NCBI GenBank assembly: GCA_026398835.1 | Contig: JAPLSD010000019.1 | Location: 1-5,907 of the forward strand | Direction of reading: 5' to 3' | Origin: Pseudomonas sp. | GTDB taxonomy: Bacteria; Pseudomonadota; Gammaproteobacteria; Pseudomonadales; Pseudomonadaceae | Length of the DNA stretch: 5,907 nucleotides | In this document: positions 1 to 5,563 of the stretch, piece after piece | Layout: every line of letters begins with the position of its first letter | Position numbering within the stretch: position 1 is the stretch's first letter | Notes under the pieces: generated by a model | Databases searched by the model: none | What the model was told of the DNA's origin: nothing | What the model saw: the letters and a program-made list of their open reading frames with translations, nothing else | Translations under genes and position numbers: made by a program

Positions 1-435
1 CATGCCTTTGGCGCGGTGGTGTTCGGGGAGTTTGATCAGGGTCAGGGTGAACGCCAGCGGAATCAGTGCGCCACCGGTGAAACCTTGCAAGGCACGAAAG
101 ACGATCATGCTCTCCAGGCTCCAGGCCATAGAGCACAGCAACGAGGCCGCCAGAAAGCCCAGCGAAACCCAGACCGCCAGTCGCCGTGCGGACAACAGCT
201 GCACCAGCCAGGCGGTCAGGGGGATCATGATGATTTCCGCCACCAGGTACGAGGTGGAAATCCACGAGCCTTCTTCCAAAGTGGCCGACAGCGCGCCCTG
301 AATGTCCTTGAGCGAGGAATTGGTGATCTGGATATCCAGCACTGCCATAAACGCGCCGAGCATCACGCTCATCACCGCAATCCAGTCGCGCCGGGTCGGC
401 TCTCCGACCGGGCGGATCAGTTGATCACCGGCCAT
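1..435 (-). CDS. DHA2-family MFS multidrug efflux transporter (EmrB-like), N-terminal 145 residues, cut by window edge
   Basis: Inner-membrane proton-driven drug exporter of the 14-TM DHA2 (EmrB/FarB) type, expected to work with the membrane-fusion protein encoded just upstream. The reading frame is open from the ATG at 435 to position 1, giving 145 codons of a protein usually about 500 residues long. Visible: a short cytoplasmic start; TM1 at about residues 18-36 ending in the DHA2-like signature LDIQITNSSL (Asp34); TM2 from about 57 to 80; TM3 about 84-105; and TM4 with the MFS motif-B type sequence FRALQGFTGGALIPLAF (Arg114), associated with proton coupling in this superfamily. The ATG overlaps the end of the upstream gene by 11 bp and has no good Shine-Dalgarno sequence, so translational coupling is likely. 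The family call is firm; the substrate cannot be told. Confidence 0.9.
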   Translation of the reverse strand, partial: MAGDQLIRPVGEPTRRDWIAVMSVMLGAFMAVLDIQITNSSLKDIQGALSATLEEGSWISTSYLVAEIIMIPLTAWLVQLLSARRLAVWVSLGFLAASLLCSMAWSLESMIVFRALQGFTGGALIPLAFTLTLIKLPEHHRAKGM

Positions 436-1480
436 TTTGGGTGTCGGTATCCGCTTTGATGTTGACTTTGACGGTGGCCGACATGCCCGGGCGGATTTTG
501 CCGTGCAGCGGGTTATCAGCGGCGAAGGTCAGCTTGACCGGGATGCGCTGAACCACTTTGGTGAAGTTGCCGGTGGCGTTGTCTGGCGGCAACAGGCTGA
601 ACTGCGCACCAGAGGCGGCGAACAGACTGTCGACCCGGGCTTCGATCGGTGTGTCGCTATAAGCATCGAATGTCAGCTCGGCTTTTTGCCCCGGCTGCAT
701 ATGGCCGATCTGGGTTTCCTTGAAGTTGGCCTGAATCCAGATGTCCTGGTCCGGCACGATCGACAGCAAGTAGGCGCCGGCCTGCACGTATTGGCCGTTG
801 CGGGCCGCGCGTTGACCGATCAGACCGCTGATCGGCGCATGGATTTCGCTGCGGGTCAGGTTCAGCTCGGCCTGAGCCAGGTCAGTGCGGGCGTTGGCGA
901 TCTGCGCGTCGAGGCGTTTGATCTCGGCGTTGAGGGCGTTGACCTGCTGGCGCTGACCTTGCGCGTCAGCCTGAGCCTTGGCGACTTGCGAGCGGGCGAT
1001 GTGGTTGTCAGCGGAGAGGGTGGTGACCCGTTCTTCCGAGACATAACCTGGTTTACGCAGGGTTTGCGCCCGGGACAGATCTATCTGTGAGCGACCGAGG
1101 CTGGCCTGGCTGGACGCAACCTGTGCTTCGCTGGCGGCGATCAGGCTGGCCTGTTGGGTCAACTTACTCTGGGCCTGCAAGCGCTCGGCCGCGCGGGTGG
1201 CCAGCATGGCGTTGGCGCGGTCGACAGCGAGGTGAAAGTCATCGTCCTCGAGTTTGATCAGCAGCTCGCCTTTTTCCACGTGCTGGTTGTCGCGCACCAG
1301 CACTTCGTCAATGCGTGCGCCCAGTTGGCTGGAAACGCGGGTGATTTCGCCCTGGACATAGGCGTTATCGGTGCTTTCATAAAATCGTCCCTTGAAGAAC
1401 CATTGGGCGAAGAAACCCAGTGCGATCAGCAGGACGATAAACAGAAAAATAAACAGGCGACGCTGAAGTTGGGCAGGCAT
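425..1480 (-). CDS. HlyD/EmrA-type periplasmic membrane-fusion (adaptor) protein of an efflux pump
   Basis: Adaptor that links an inner-membrane MFS pump to an outer-membrane channel. It has 351 residues, typical for EmrA-like proteins. Residues 9-28 are a single hydrophobic N-terminal anchor after a basic tail. Next comes the EmrA-typical STDNAYVQG (36-44), the first lipoyl half (about 46-80, with VEKGELLIKLEDDD), a long Ala/Gln-rich alpha-helical hairpin (about 82-207), the second lipoyl half (about 209-240, IHAPISGLIGQRAARNGQYV) and a beta-barrel region containing FKETQIGHMQPGQ (253-265) and IRPGMSATVKV (329-339). No outer-membrane factor gene is in view, so a separately encoded TolC/OprM-like partner is inferred. 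The stop overlaps the start of the MFS gene. The ATG at 1480 is the first start after an in-frame stop upstream, but no Shine-Dalgarno sequence is visible before it. Confidence 0.93.
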   Translation of the reverse strand: MPAQLQRRLFIFLFIVLLIALGFFAQWFFKGRFYESTDNAYVQGEITRVSSQLGARIDEVLVRDNQHVEKGELLIKLEDDDFHLAVDRANAMLATRAAERLQAQSKLTQQASLIAASEAQVASSQASLGRSQIDLSRAQTLRKPGYVSEERVTTLSADNHIARSQVAKAQADAQGQRQQVNALNAEIKRLDAQIANARTDLAQAELNLTRSEIHAPISGLIGQRAARNGQYVQAGAYLLSIVPDQDIWIQANFKETQIGHMQPGQKAELTFDAYSDTPIEARVDSLFAASGAQFSLLPPDNATGNFTKVVQRIPVKLTFAADNPLHGKIRPGMSATVKVNIKADTDTQNGR

Positions 1481-1712
1481 GGGCAGACTGTAGTCGAGAA
1501 GGCGTAAGGAAATTTAACAGTGTGCGAATCTGGCATATAGCCGATGAGCGGTAAATGCGGGTTGCTGATAATCGACCATTCAGCAGCGCCACGGCGCTTT
1601 GTAGACGCAACGTTGGCTTAAATGCCCTGCTCACTGGAGCCGGGTCGGTCTCGCCTGTTACCATTCGCCCTTTGTTTCATCTCCGCTTTTTATATTCTTT
1701 CCGAGACATGCC

Positions 1713-3194
1713 ATGACCACCGTCCGCACTCGCATCGCGCCATCGCCTACCGGGGATCCCCACGTCGGCACCGCTTACATCGCTTTGTTCAACTACTGCT
1801 TTGCCAAGCAGCATGGTGGTGAGTTCATCCTGCGGATCGAAGACACCGATCAATTGCGTTCGACCCGCGAGTCCGAACAGCAGATTTTCGATGCCTTGCG
1901 CTGGTTGGGCATCAACTGGAGCGAAGGCCCGGACGTCGGCGGCCCGCACGGCCCGTATCGCCAGAGCGAACGCGGCGAGATCTATCAGAAGTATTGCCAG
2001 CAGCTTGTCGATTTGGGTCATGCCTTCCCGTGCTTCTGCACCGCTGAAGAACTGGACCAGATGCGCGCCGAGCAAATGGCTCGCGGCGAAACTCCGCGTT
2101 ACGACGGCCGTGCGCTGTTGCTATCGCCAGAAGAAGTGCAGCGTCGTCTGGCGGCCGGTGAGCCGCATGTGATCCGCATGAAGGTGCCGACCGAAGGCGT
2201 CTGCGTAGTGCCGGACATGCTCCGTGGCGACGTCGAGATCCCGTGGGATCGCATGGATATGCAAGTGCTGATGAAGACCGACGGTTTGCCAACCTACTTC
2301 CTCGCCAACGTGGTCGACGATCACCTGATGGGCATCACCCATGTGCTGCGTGGTGAAGAATGGCTGCCGTCGGCGCCGAAACTGATCCTGCTCTACGAAT
2401 ACTTCGGCTGGGAACAACCGGAGTTGTGCTACATGCCGCTGCTGCGTAACCCGGACAAGAGCAAGCTGTCCAAGCGCAAGAACCCGACCTCGGTGACCTT
2501 CTACGAGCGTATGGGCTTTATGCCGGAAGCGATGCTCAACTACCTGGGCCGCATGGGCTGGTCCATGCCCGACGAGCGCGAGAAGTTCTCGTTGCAGGAA
2601 ATGGTCGATCACTTCGATCTGTCGCGGGTTTCCCTGGGCGGGCCGATTTTCGATGTCGAGAAGCTCTCCTGGCTCAATGGTCAGTGGCTGCGCGACCTGC
2701 CGGTGGAAGAGTTCGCCAGCCGTGTGCAGGAATGGGCGCTGAACCCTGAGTACTTGATGAAAATCGCGCCGCACGTGCAAGGCCGGGTCGAGACGTTCAG
2801 TCAGATTGCGCCGCTGGCCGGATTCTTCTTTGCCGGCGGTGTGACGCCGGACGTCAAGCTGTTCGAGTCCAAGAAGCTCTCGGGTGACCAGGTTCGTCAG
2901 TTGATGCAGTTGATTCTGTGGAAGCTGGAAAGCCTGCGTCAGTGGGAGAAGGACAGCATCACCGCGACCATTCAAGCGGTGGTCGAATCCCTGGAGCTGA
3001 AGCTGCGTGACGCCATGCCGCTGATGTTTGCAGCGATTACCGGTCAGGCCAGCTCTGTGTCGGTGCTCGATGCGATGGAAATCCTCGGCCCGGACCTGAC
3101 GCGTTTCCGTCTGCGCCAGGCCATCGACTTGCTCGGTGGCGTGTCGAAGAAGGAAAACAAGGAGTGGGAAAAACTCTTGGGCGCCATCGCCTGA
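1713..3194 (+). CDS. gltX: glutamyl-tRNA synthetase (GluRS)
   Basis: Class I aminoacyl-tRNA synthetase that attaches glutamate to tRNA-Glu in the cytoplasm; essential for translation and, through Glu-tRNA, for tetrapyrrole synthesis. It has 493 residues, close to the usual Pseudomonas length. The HIGH-type ATP motif is HVGT (17-20) inside [20 protein letters not shown] is at 41-46, and the KMSKS-type loop is KLSKR (251-255). The Rossmann-fold catalytic half is followed from about residue 330 by the helical anticodon-binding half ([27 protein letters not shown]). The ATG at 1713 has a modest GAGA Shine-Dalgarno at 1703-1706. One oddity: of the four zinc ligands known in E. coli GluRS (C-x-C ... 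C-x-H), only C107 and C109 are present; the later pair reads A134 and L136. The gene ends 188 bp before the tRNA cluster, which includes its own tRNA-Glu substrates. Confidence 0.98.
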   Translation: MTTVRTRIAPSPTGDPHVGTAYIALFNYCFAKQHGGEFILRIEDTDQLRSTRESEQQIFDALRWLGINWSEGPDVGGPHGPYRQSERGEIYQKYCQQLVDLGHAFPCFCTAEELDQMRAEQMARGETPRYDGRALLLSPEEVQRRLAAGEPHVIRMKVPTEGVCVVPDMLRGDVEIPWDRMDMQVLMKTDGLPTYFLANVVDDHLMGITHVLRGEEWLPSAPKLILLYEYFGWEQPELCYMPLLRNPDKSKLSKRKNPTSVTFYERMGFMPEAMLNYLGRMGWSMPDEREKFSLQEMVDHFDLSRVSLGGPIFDVEKLSWLNGQWLRDLPVEEFASRVQEWALNPEYLMKIAPHVQGRVETFSQIAPLAGFFFAGGVTPDVKLFESKKLSGDQVRQLMQLILWKLESLRQWEKDSITATIQAVVESLELKLRDAMPLMFAAITGQASSVSVLDAMEILGPDLTRFRLRQAIDLLGGVSKKENKEWEKLLGAIA

Positions 3195-3257
3195 GAGGCT
3201 TCGTAAGGGATTGATGGCCATTGCGTCCAGGCAGAGTAGGGCGCGCAGTGGCCATTG

Positions 3258-3279
3258 AGCCCCCGGAATTCCGGGGGTT
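3258..3279. terminator. GC-rich perfect palindrome after gltX, possible terminator
   Basis: Positions 3260-3277 form a perfect 18-bp palindrome, CCCCCGGAA followed by its reverse complement; an A-T pair and a G-U wobble can extend the stem to 3258-3279. It lies 65 bp after the gltX stop and before the tRNA promoter, where a transcription end is expected. No run of T follows on either strand, so it is not a textbook intrinsic terminator. It may be a weak terminator or a 3'-end stabilising hairpin of the gltX mRNA. Confidence 0.45.
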
Positions 3280-3304
3280 GGACGGTAAGTGATTGTTATG
3301 CCGA

Positions 3305-3371
3305 CAAAAAATTTTGAAATTTGTTGAAAAATTATTTGACAGGTTCGCGCCTCACGCTTAACATGCGCCCC
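3305..3371 (+). promoter_or_regulatory. strong tRNA-operon promoter with UP-like element and GC-rich (stringent-type) discriminator
   Basis: A consensus -35 TTGACA lies at 3336-3341. A 17-bp spacer separates it from a -10-like TAACAT at 3359-3364 (4 of 6 matches). Right upstream, 3305-3335 is almost pure A/T with A and T tracts, as in UP elements of stable-RNA promoters. Directly after the -10 is the GC-rich discriminator GCGCCCC (3365-3371), the hallmark of sigma-70 promoters repressed in the stringent response. Transcription should start near 3371-3373, about 10 nt before the first tRNA. This promoter would drive all four tRNAs. Confidence 0.85.
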
Positions 3372-3382
3372 GTCCACAACGT

Positions 3383-3458
<76 letters not shown>

Positions 3459-3468
3459 AATTGTACAG

Positions 3469-3496
3469 TTCAAGGTCTGGCCACACCGGCCTTGAA
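3469..3496 (+). repeat. spacer hairpin 1 (between Ala copy 1 and Glu copy 1)
   Basis: TTCAAGGTC (3469-3477) pairs with GGCCTTGAA (3488-3496), giving 9 bp including one G-U pair around a 10-nt loop. An alternative fold bulges T3476 and adds CTGG/CCGG pairs. The element recurs unchanged at 3754-3781. It probably folds in the tRNA precursor and may guide processing or be released as a short stable spacer RNA. Confidence 0.7.
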
Positions 3497-3497
3497 T

Positions 3498-3518
3498 TGA
3501 TCAGGTTAAGCCTGATCA
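3498..3518 (+). repeat. spacer hairpin 2 (between Ala copy 1 and Glu copy 1)
   Basis: TGATCAGG (3498-3505) and CCTGATCA (3511-3518) form a perfect 8-bp stem with loop TTAAG. It sits one base after hairpin 1 and 21 nt before tRNA-Glu. The matching element in the second cassette (3784-3802) keeps a shorter 6-bp stem. There is no following T tract, so it is a processing or structural element rather than a terminator. Confidence 0.65.
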
Positions 3519-3539
3519 TGTTGTATAGAAGGGTTTTGC

Positions 3540-3615
3540 GTCCCCTTCGTCTAGTGGCCTAGGACACCGCCCTTTCACGGCGGTAACAGGGGTTCGAGTC
3601 CCCTAGGGGACGCCA
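3540..3615 (+). tRNA. tRNA-Glu, anticodon TTC (copy 1)
   Basis: A complete 76-nt cloverleaf with encoded CCA. The acceptor stem is GTCCCCT/AGGGGAC with discriminator G73. The D arm has a 3-bp stem GTC/GAC. The anticodon stem CCGCC/GGCGG carries loop CTTTCAC, with anticodon TTC at 3574-3576. The T stem is AGGGG/CCCCT. It is identical in sequence to copy 2 at 3823-3898. Its product is the substrate of the GluRS encoded just upstream. Confidence 0.98.
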
Positions 3616-3668
3616 GTTTTACAGAAGCAGTGTTGAAAGATGCTGCTCCGCCGCGAGGCGAAAAATCC
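3616..3668 (+). other. linker between the two Ala-Glu cassettes, with two small hairpins
   Basis: This 53-nt linker does not resemble the duplicated spacer. It begins with TTTTACAG (3617-3624), which also follows tRNA-Ala copy 2. AGCAG (3626-3630) can pair with CTGCT (3643-3647) across a 12-nt loop. CGCC-GCGA-GGCG (3649-3660) forms a compact stem closed by a GNRA-type tetraloop, followed by AAAAAT just before the second tRNA-Ala. The structures are probably processing determinants of the precursor; that role is inferred. Confidence 0.5.
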
Positions 3669-3744
<76 letters not shown>

Positions 3745-3753
3745 ATTTTACAG

Positions 3754-3781
3754 TTCAAGGTCTGGCCACACCGGCCTTGAA
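3754..3781 (+). repeat. spacer hairpin 1, second cassette
   Basis: The same 28-nt hairpin as 3469-3496, with no substitutions; identity extends a few bases on each side. The neighbouring spacer parts have diverged, so this element looks constrained or recently homogenised. Confidence 0.7.
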
Positions 3782-3783
3782 TC

Positions 3784-3802
3784 GATCAGACTCAGCCTGA
3801 TC
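3784..3802 (+). repeat. spacer hairpin 2, second cassette
   Basis: GATCAG (3784-3789) pairs with CTGATC (3797-3802) around the loop ACTCAGC. It corresponds to 3498-3518. The changes relative to copy 1 inside the hairpin fall in or next to the loop, and the six core stem pairs are kept. Confidence 0.6.
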
Positions 3803-3822
3803 ACGTGTATAGAAGGTTTTGC

Positions 3823-3898
3823 GTCCCCTTCGTCTAGTGGCCTAGGACACCGCCCTTTCACGGCGGTAACAGGGGTTCGAGTCCCCTAGGGGACGCCA
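3823..3898 (+). tRNA. tRNA-Glu, anticodon TTC (copy 2)
   Basis: A complete 76-nt cloverleaf with CCA, base for base identical to copy 1. The anticodon TTC is at 3857-3859. It is the last gene of the operon; a terminator starts 27 nt after its end. Two identical copies suggest dosage need or gene conversion. Confidence 0.98.
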
Positions 3899-3904
3899 CG
3901 ATTA

Positions 3905-3917
3905 CCCGCTCTGCGGG
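3905..3917 (+). repeat. short hairpin upstream of the tRNA terminator
   Basis: CCCGC (3905-3909) and GCGGG (3913-3917) form a 5-bp stem with loop TCT, 6 nt after the last CCA. It is followed by ATTTAT, too poor in T for a good terminator. It may slow 3' exonucleases or help set the 3' end of tRNA-Glu copy 2. Confidence 0.5.
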
Positions 3918-3925
3918 ATTTATAG

Positions 3926-3960
3926 GGGTCATTCAATTATTGAATGGCCCTTTTGTTTGT
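3926..3960 (+). terminator. Rho-independent terminator of the tRNA operon
   Basis: The left arm GGGTCATTCAA (3926-3936) pairs along its full length with TTGAATGGCCC (3940-3950), 11 bp with one T-G wobble, around the loop TTA. The T-rich tail TTTTGTTTGT (3951-3960) follows. Position and structure fit an intrinsic terminator that ends the four-tRNA transcript and insulates the downstream TetR gene. Confidence 0.93.
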
Positions 3961-4033
3961 CTGGCATTCGCCAATTCTCTCTTTCTTCAACGCTCTGTTC
4001 TCAAGCGCTCTATCACTCAAAAAGTGGCTCTTC

Positions 4034-4105
4034 TGACCAGCGGTCACTGCAATGACTTGCGAAAATTTATTATGAGAATAATATTTTAATCGTAATATTC
4101 GGAGG
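4034..4105 (+). promoter_or_regulatory. probable promoter/operator region and ribosome binding site of the TetR operon
   Basis: A possible sigma-70 promoter is TTGCGA (4057-4062) and TAATAT (4079-4084) with a 16-bp spacer, each 4 of 6 to consensus. The dyad TATTAT-GAGA-ATAATA (4068-4083) spans the spacer and -10 and is a good place for a TetR-type repressor to bind. Further upstream, TGACC-AGC-GGTCA (4034-4046) is a second dyad, with another TGAC at 4053-4056. The Shine-Dalgarno GGAGG at 4101-4105, 5 nt before the ATG, is strong and fixes the TetR start at 4111. Operator roles are inferred from symmetry only. Confidence 0.5.
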
Positions 4106-4110
4106 CAACG

Positions 4111-4650
4111 ATGAACGATAAAAAAGCTCAAACCCGCGAACGCATCCTGAAGGCCGCAAGCGCAGCGCTGATTCAGCGTGGTCCGGCCGAGCCGAGCGTG
4201 GGAGAGATGATGGGCGCCGCCGGGCTTACGGTGGGTGGCTTCTATGCGCACTTTGAAAGTAAGGATGCGCTGATGCTGGAGGCGTTCAAGCAACTGCTTG
4301 CTGAGCGCCGTGACTCGATCGCGCAAATGGATGCTGAACTGACTGGCGAGGAGCGCCGCGCTTTGATCGTCGCGTTCTACCTGTCGCGTAAACACCGTGA
4401 TTCAACTGACCATGCTTGCCCGCTTCCGTCTTCGATCGGGGAGTTGGGCCGTCTGCCGGACGACTTTCGTCAGGCACTGAACGAGCACATGGAGTTGATG
4501 GTCGCGCAAATGGCGGCCAGCCCGGAAGACACCGACAAAGCCTTGGTCGATATCGCCCTGATGGTGGGCGGCTTGGCACTGGCTCGGGCCTTGGGTCCGG
4601 GTGAGTTATCCGATCGATTGCTGCGTGCCGCCAAGTCGGCGGTGCTGTGA
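4111..4650 (+). CDS. TetR-family transcriptional regulator
   Basis: A dimeric DNA-binding repressor of 179 residues, slightly short for the family. The N-terminal helix-turn-helix domain covers about residues 8-55 and ends in the very typical recognition-helix region GLTVGGFYAHFESKDAL (38-54). The C-terminal ligand and dimerisation domain is all helical by appearance and includes YLSRKHRD (90-97) followed by HACPLPSSIGELGRL (101-115); Cys103 is the only cysteine in the protein. A strong GGAGG lies upstream of the start. The gene is 29 bp before an alpha/beta hydrolase on the same strand, with no terminator between, so the two are probably co-transcribed and the hydrolase may be a target. The ligand is unknown. 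It is probably orthologous to PA3133 of P. aeruginosa, judged from context and memory only. Confidence 0.95.
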   Translation: MNDKKAQTRERILKAASAALIQRGPAEPSVGEMMGAAGLTVGGFYAHFESKDALMLEAFKQLLAERRDSIAQMDAELTGEERRALIVAFYLSRKHRDSTDHACPLPSSIGELGRLPDDFRQALNEHMELMVAQMAASPEDTDKALVDIALMVGGLALARALGPGELSDRLLRAAKSAVL

Positions 4651-4679
4651 CCTGAAGCGAAAGCCTGAGGAGATGAGCG

Positions 4680-5513
4680 ATGAGCACTTTAAGTTGGGTT
4701 CGTGGCGTTAATGGCACCTTGGGCTGGTTTGCACCGCGATTGGTAGCGAGAAAGATGCGGCTGGCGTTCATGACGCCGCGCGAGCTACCGCCGCGGGATT
4801 GGGAATTGCCGCTGCTGGCAAAATCCGAGCGGATCACTTTGCGTTTCGGGCTTTCGGCGTTGCGCTGGGGGCACGGGCCAACCGTTCTGTTGATGCATGG
4901 CTGGGAAGGCCGGCCGACGCAGTTCGCCAGCCTGATCTCAGCGCTGGTCGAGGCCGGCTACACCGTGGTCGCGCTGGATGGCCCGGCCCACGGTCGATCT
5001 CCTGGTATTGAGGCAAATGTCGTGTTGTTCGCCCGCGCCATGCTCGAGGCTGCAGCTGAATTGCCACCGTTGCAGGCTGTTATCGGTCATTCCATGGGCG
5101 GTGCCAGCGCCATGCTGGCGGTCCAGTTGGGCTTGAAAACCGAAACCTTGGTCAGCATCGCCGCACCTGCCCGCATATTGGCAGTGCTGCGCGGTTTTGC
5201 CCGCTATGTGCGCTTGCCGCCGAAGGCGCGTTCAGCCTTTATCCGGCAAGTTGAGCAGGAGGTTGGCATGCAAGCGTCCCGGCTCGATGTGGCCCACTAT
5301 CAATTGGATATGCCAGGGCTGATCGTGCATGCCGAGGATGATTGCTTTGTCCCGGTCAATGAGTCGCAGTTGATTCACGAGGCCTGGTTTGACAGCCGTC
5401 TGTTGCGCCTGGAAGAGGGCGGCCATCAGCGTGTACTGGCTGACCCTCGCCTGATTGAGGGCGTGCTGGCCTTGCTTGCCGGGCGCAGTCTGCAATCGCG
5501 CCAATCCGCCTGA
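4680..5513 (+). CDS. alpha/beta hydrolase (serine hydrolase, putative esterase/lipase type)
   Basis: A predicted cytoplasmic serine hydrolase of 277 residues. The alpha/beta-hydrolase fold is marked by LLMHGW (70-75, oxyanion-hole HGW), VVALDGPAHGRS (96-107), the nucleophile elbow GHSMGG (136-141, Ser138), the acid loop HAEDDCFVP (217-225, most likely Asp221) and GGHQRVL (247-253, His249). The full Ser-Asp-His triad is thus present. The first 40 or so residues are basic and moderately hydrophobic without a clear cleavable signal peptide; they may form a lid or a membrane-associated helix. The Shine-Dalgarno GAGGAG (4667-4672), 7 nt before the ATG, supports the start. It follows the TetR gene by 29 bp and precedes a thioesterase by 50 bp, hinting at ester or acyl-thioester metabolism. 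The substrate cannot be inferred. Confidence 0.93.
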   Translation: MSTLSWVRGVNGTLGWFAPRLVARKMRLAFMTPRELPPRDWELPLLAKSERITLRFGLSALRWGHGPTVLLMHGWEGRPTQFASLISALVEAGYTVVALDGPAHGRSPGIEANVVLFARAMLEAAAELPPLQAVIGHSMGGASAMLAVQLGLKTETLVSIAAPARILAVLRGFARYVRLPPKARSAFIRQVEQEVGMQASRLDVAHYQLDMPGLIVHAEDDCFVPVNESQLIHEAWFDSRLLRLEEGGHQRVLADPRLIEGVLALLAGRSLQSRQSA

Positions 5514-5528
5514 GCATCCGTTACACTG

Positions 5529-5562
5529 CCCCGGTCGAATTTATCTGACCGGGGAGTTGGGG
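5529..5562 (+). promoter_or_regulatory. hairpin overlapping the thioesterase ribosome binding site
   Basis: CCCCGGTC (5529-5536) and GACCGGGG (5547-5554) form a perfect 8-bp stem with the AT-rich loop GAATTTATCT. The right arm ends in GGGG, which is also the start of the likely Shine-Dalgarno GGGGAG (5551-5556), 7 nt before the ATG at 5564. When folded it would hide this site. There is no T tract, so it is not an intrinsic terminator. It may lower or tune thioesterase translation relative to the hydrolase. Confidence 0.55.
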
Positions 5563-5563
5563 C

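Noticed and set aside
437..1090. Plus-strand open frame of 217 codons opposite the adaptor gene.
   Set aside because: The opposite strand encodes an unmistakable HlyD/EmrA protein; this frame has no recognisable features.
1585..1598. Inverted repeat AGCGCC-AC-GGCGCT in the divergent region between the efflux pair and gltX, as an operator.
   Set aside because: Only 6-bp arms in a GC-rich region and no promoter elements placed around it on either strand; it could be chance.
1671..1696. gltX promoter using TATATT (1691-1696) as -10.
   Set aside because: No -35 at a usual distance, and transcription would start almost at the Shine-Dalgarno, leaving about 10 nt of leader.
2121..3377. Long minus-strand open frame of 418 codons antisense to gltX.
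   Set aside because: It mirrors the codon structure of gltX, shows low-complexity His/Gln/Arg-rich composition and no domain; a typical antisense shadow in GC-rich DNA.
3521..3530. Internal promoter before each tRNA-Glu (TATAGA at 3524-3529 and 3809-3814).
   Set aside because: No -35 hexamer at 16-18 bp in either copy; the conserved sequence is explained by the cassette duplication.
3961..4033. Small RNA gene in the gap after the tRNA terminator.
   Set aside because: The stretch is pyrimidine-rich without a promoter, strong hairpin or terminator of its own.
3937..4395. Minus-strand open frame of 152 codons covering the tRNA terminator and the start of the TetR gene.
   Set aside because: It overlaps the terminator hairpin, the promoter region and the strong TetR frame, has no family motifs, and is a shadow.
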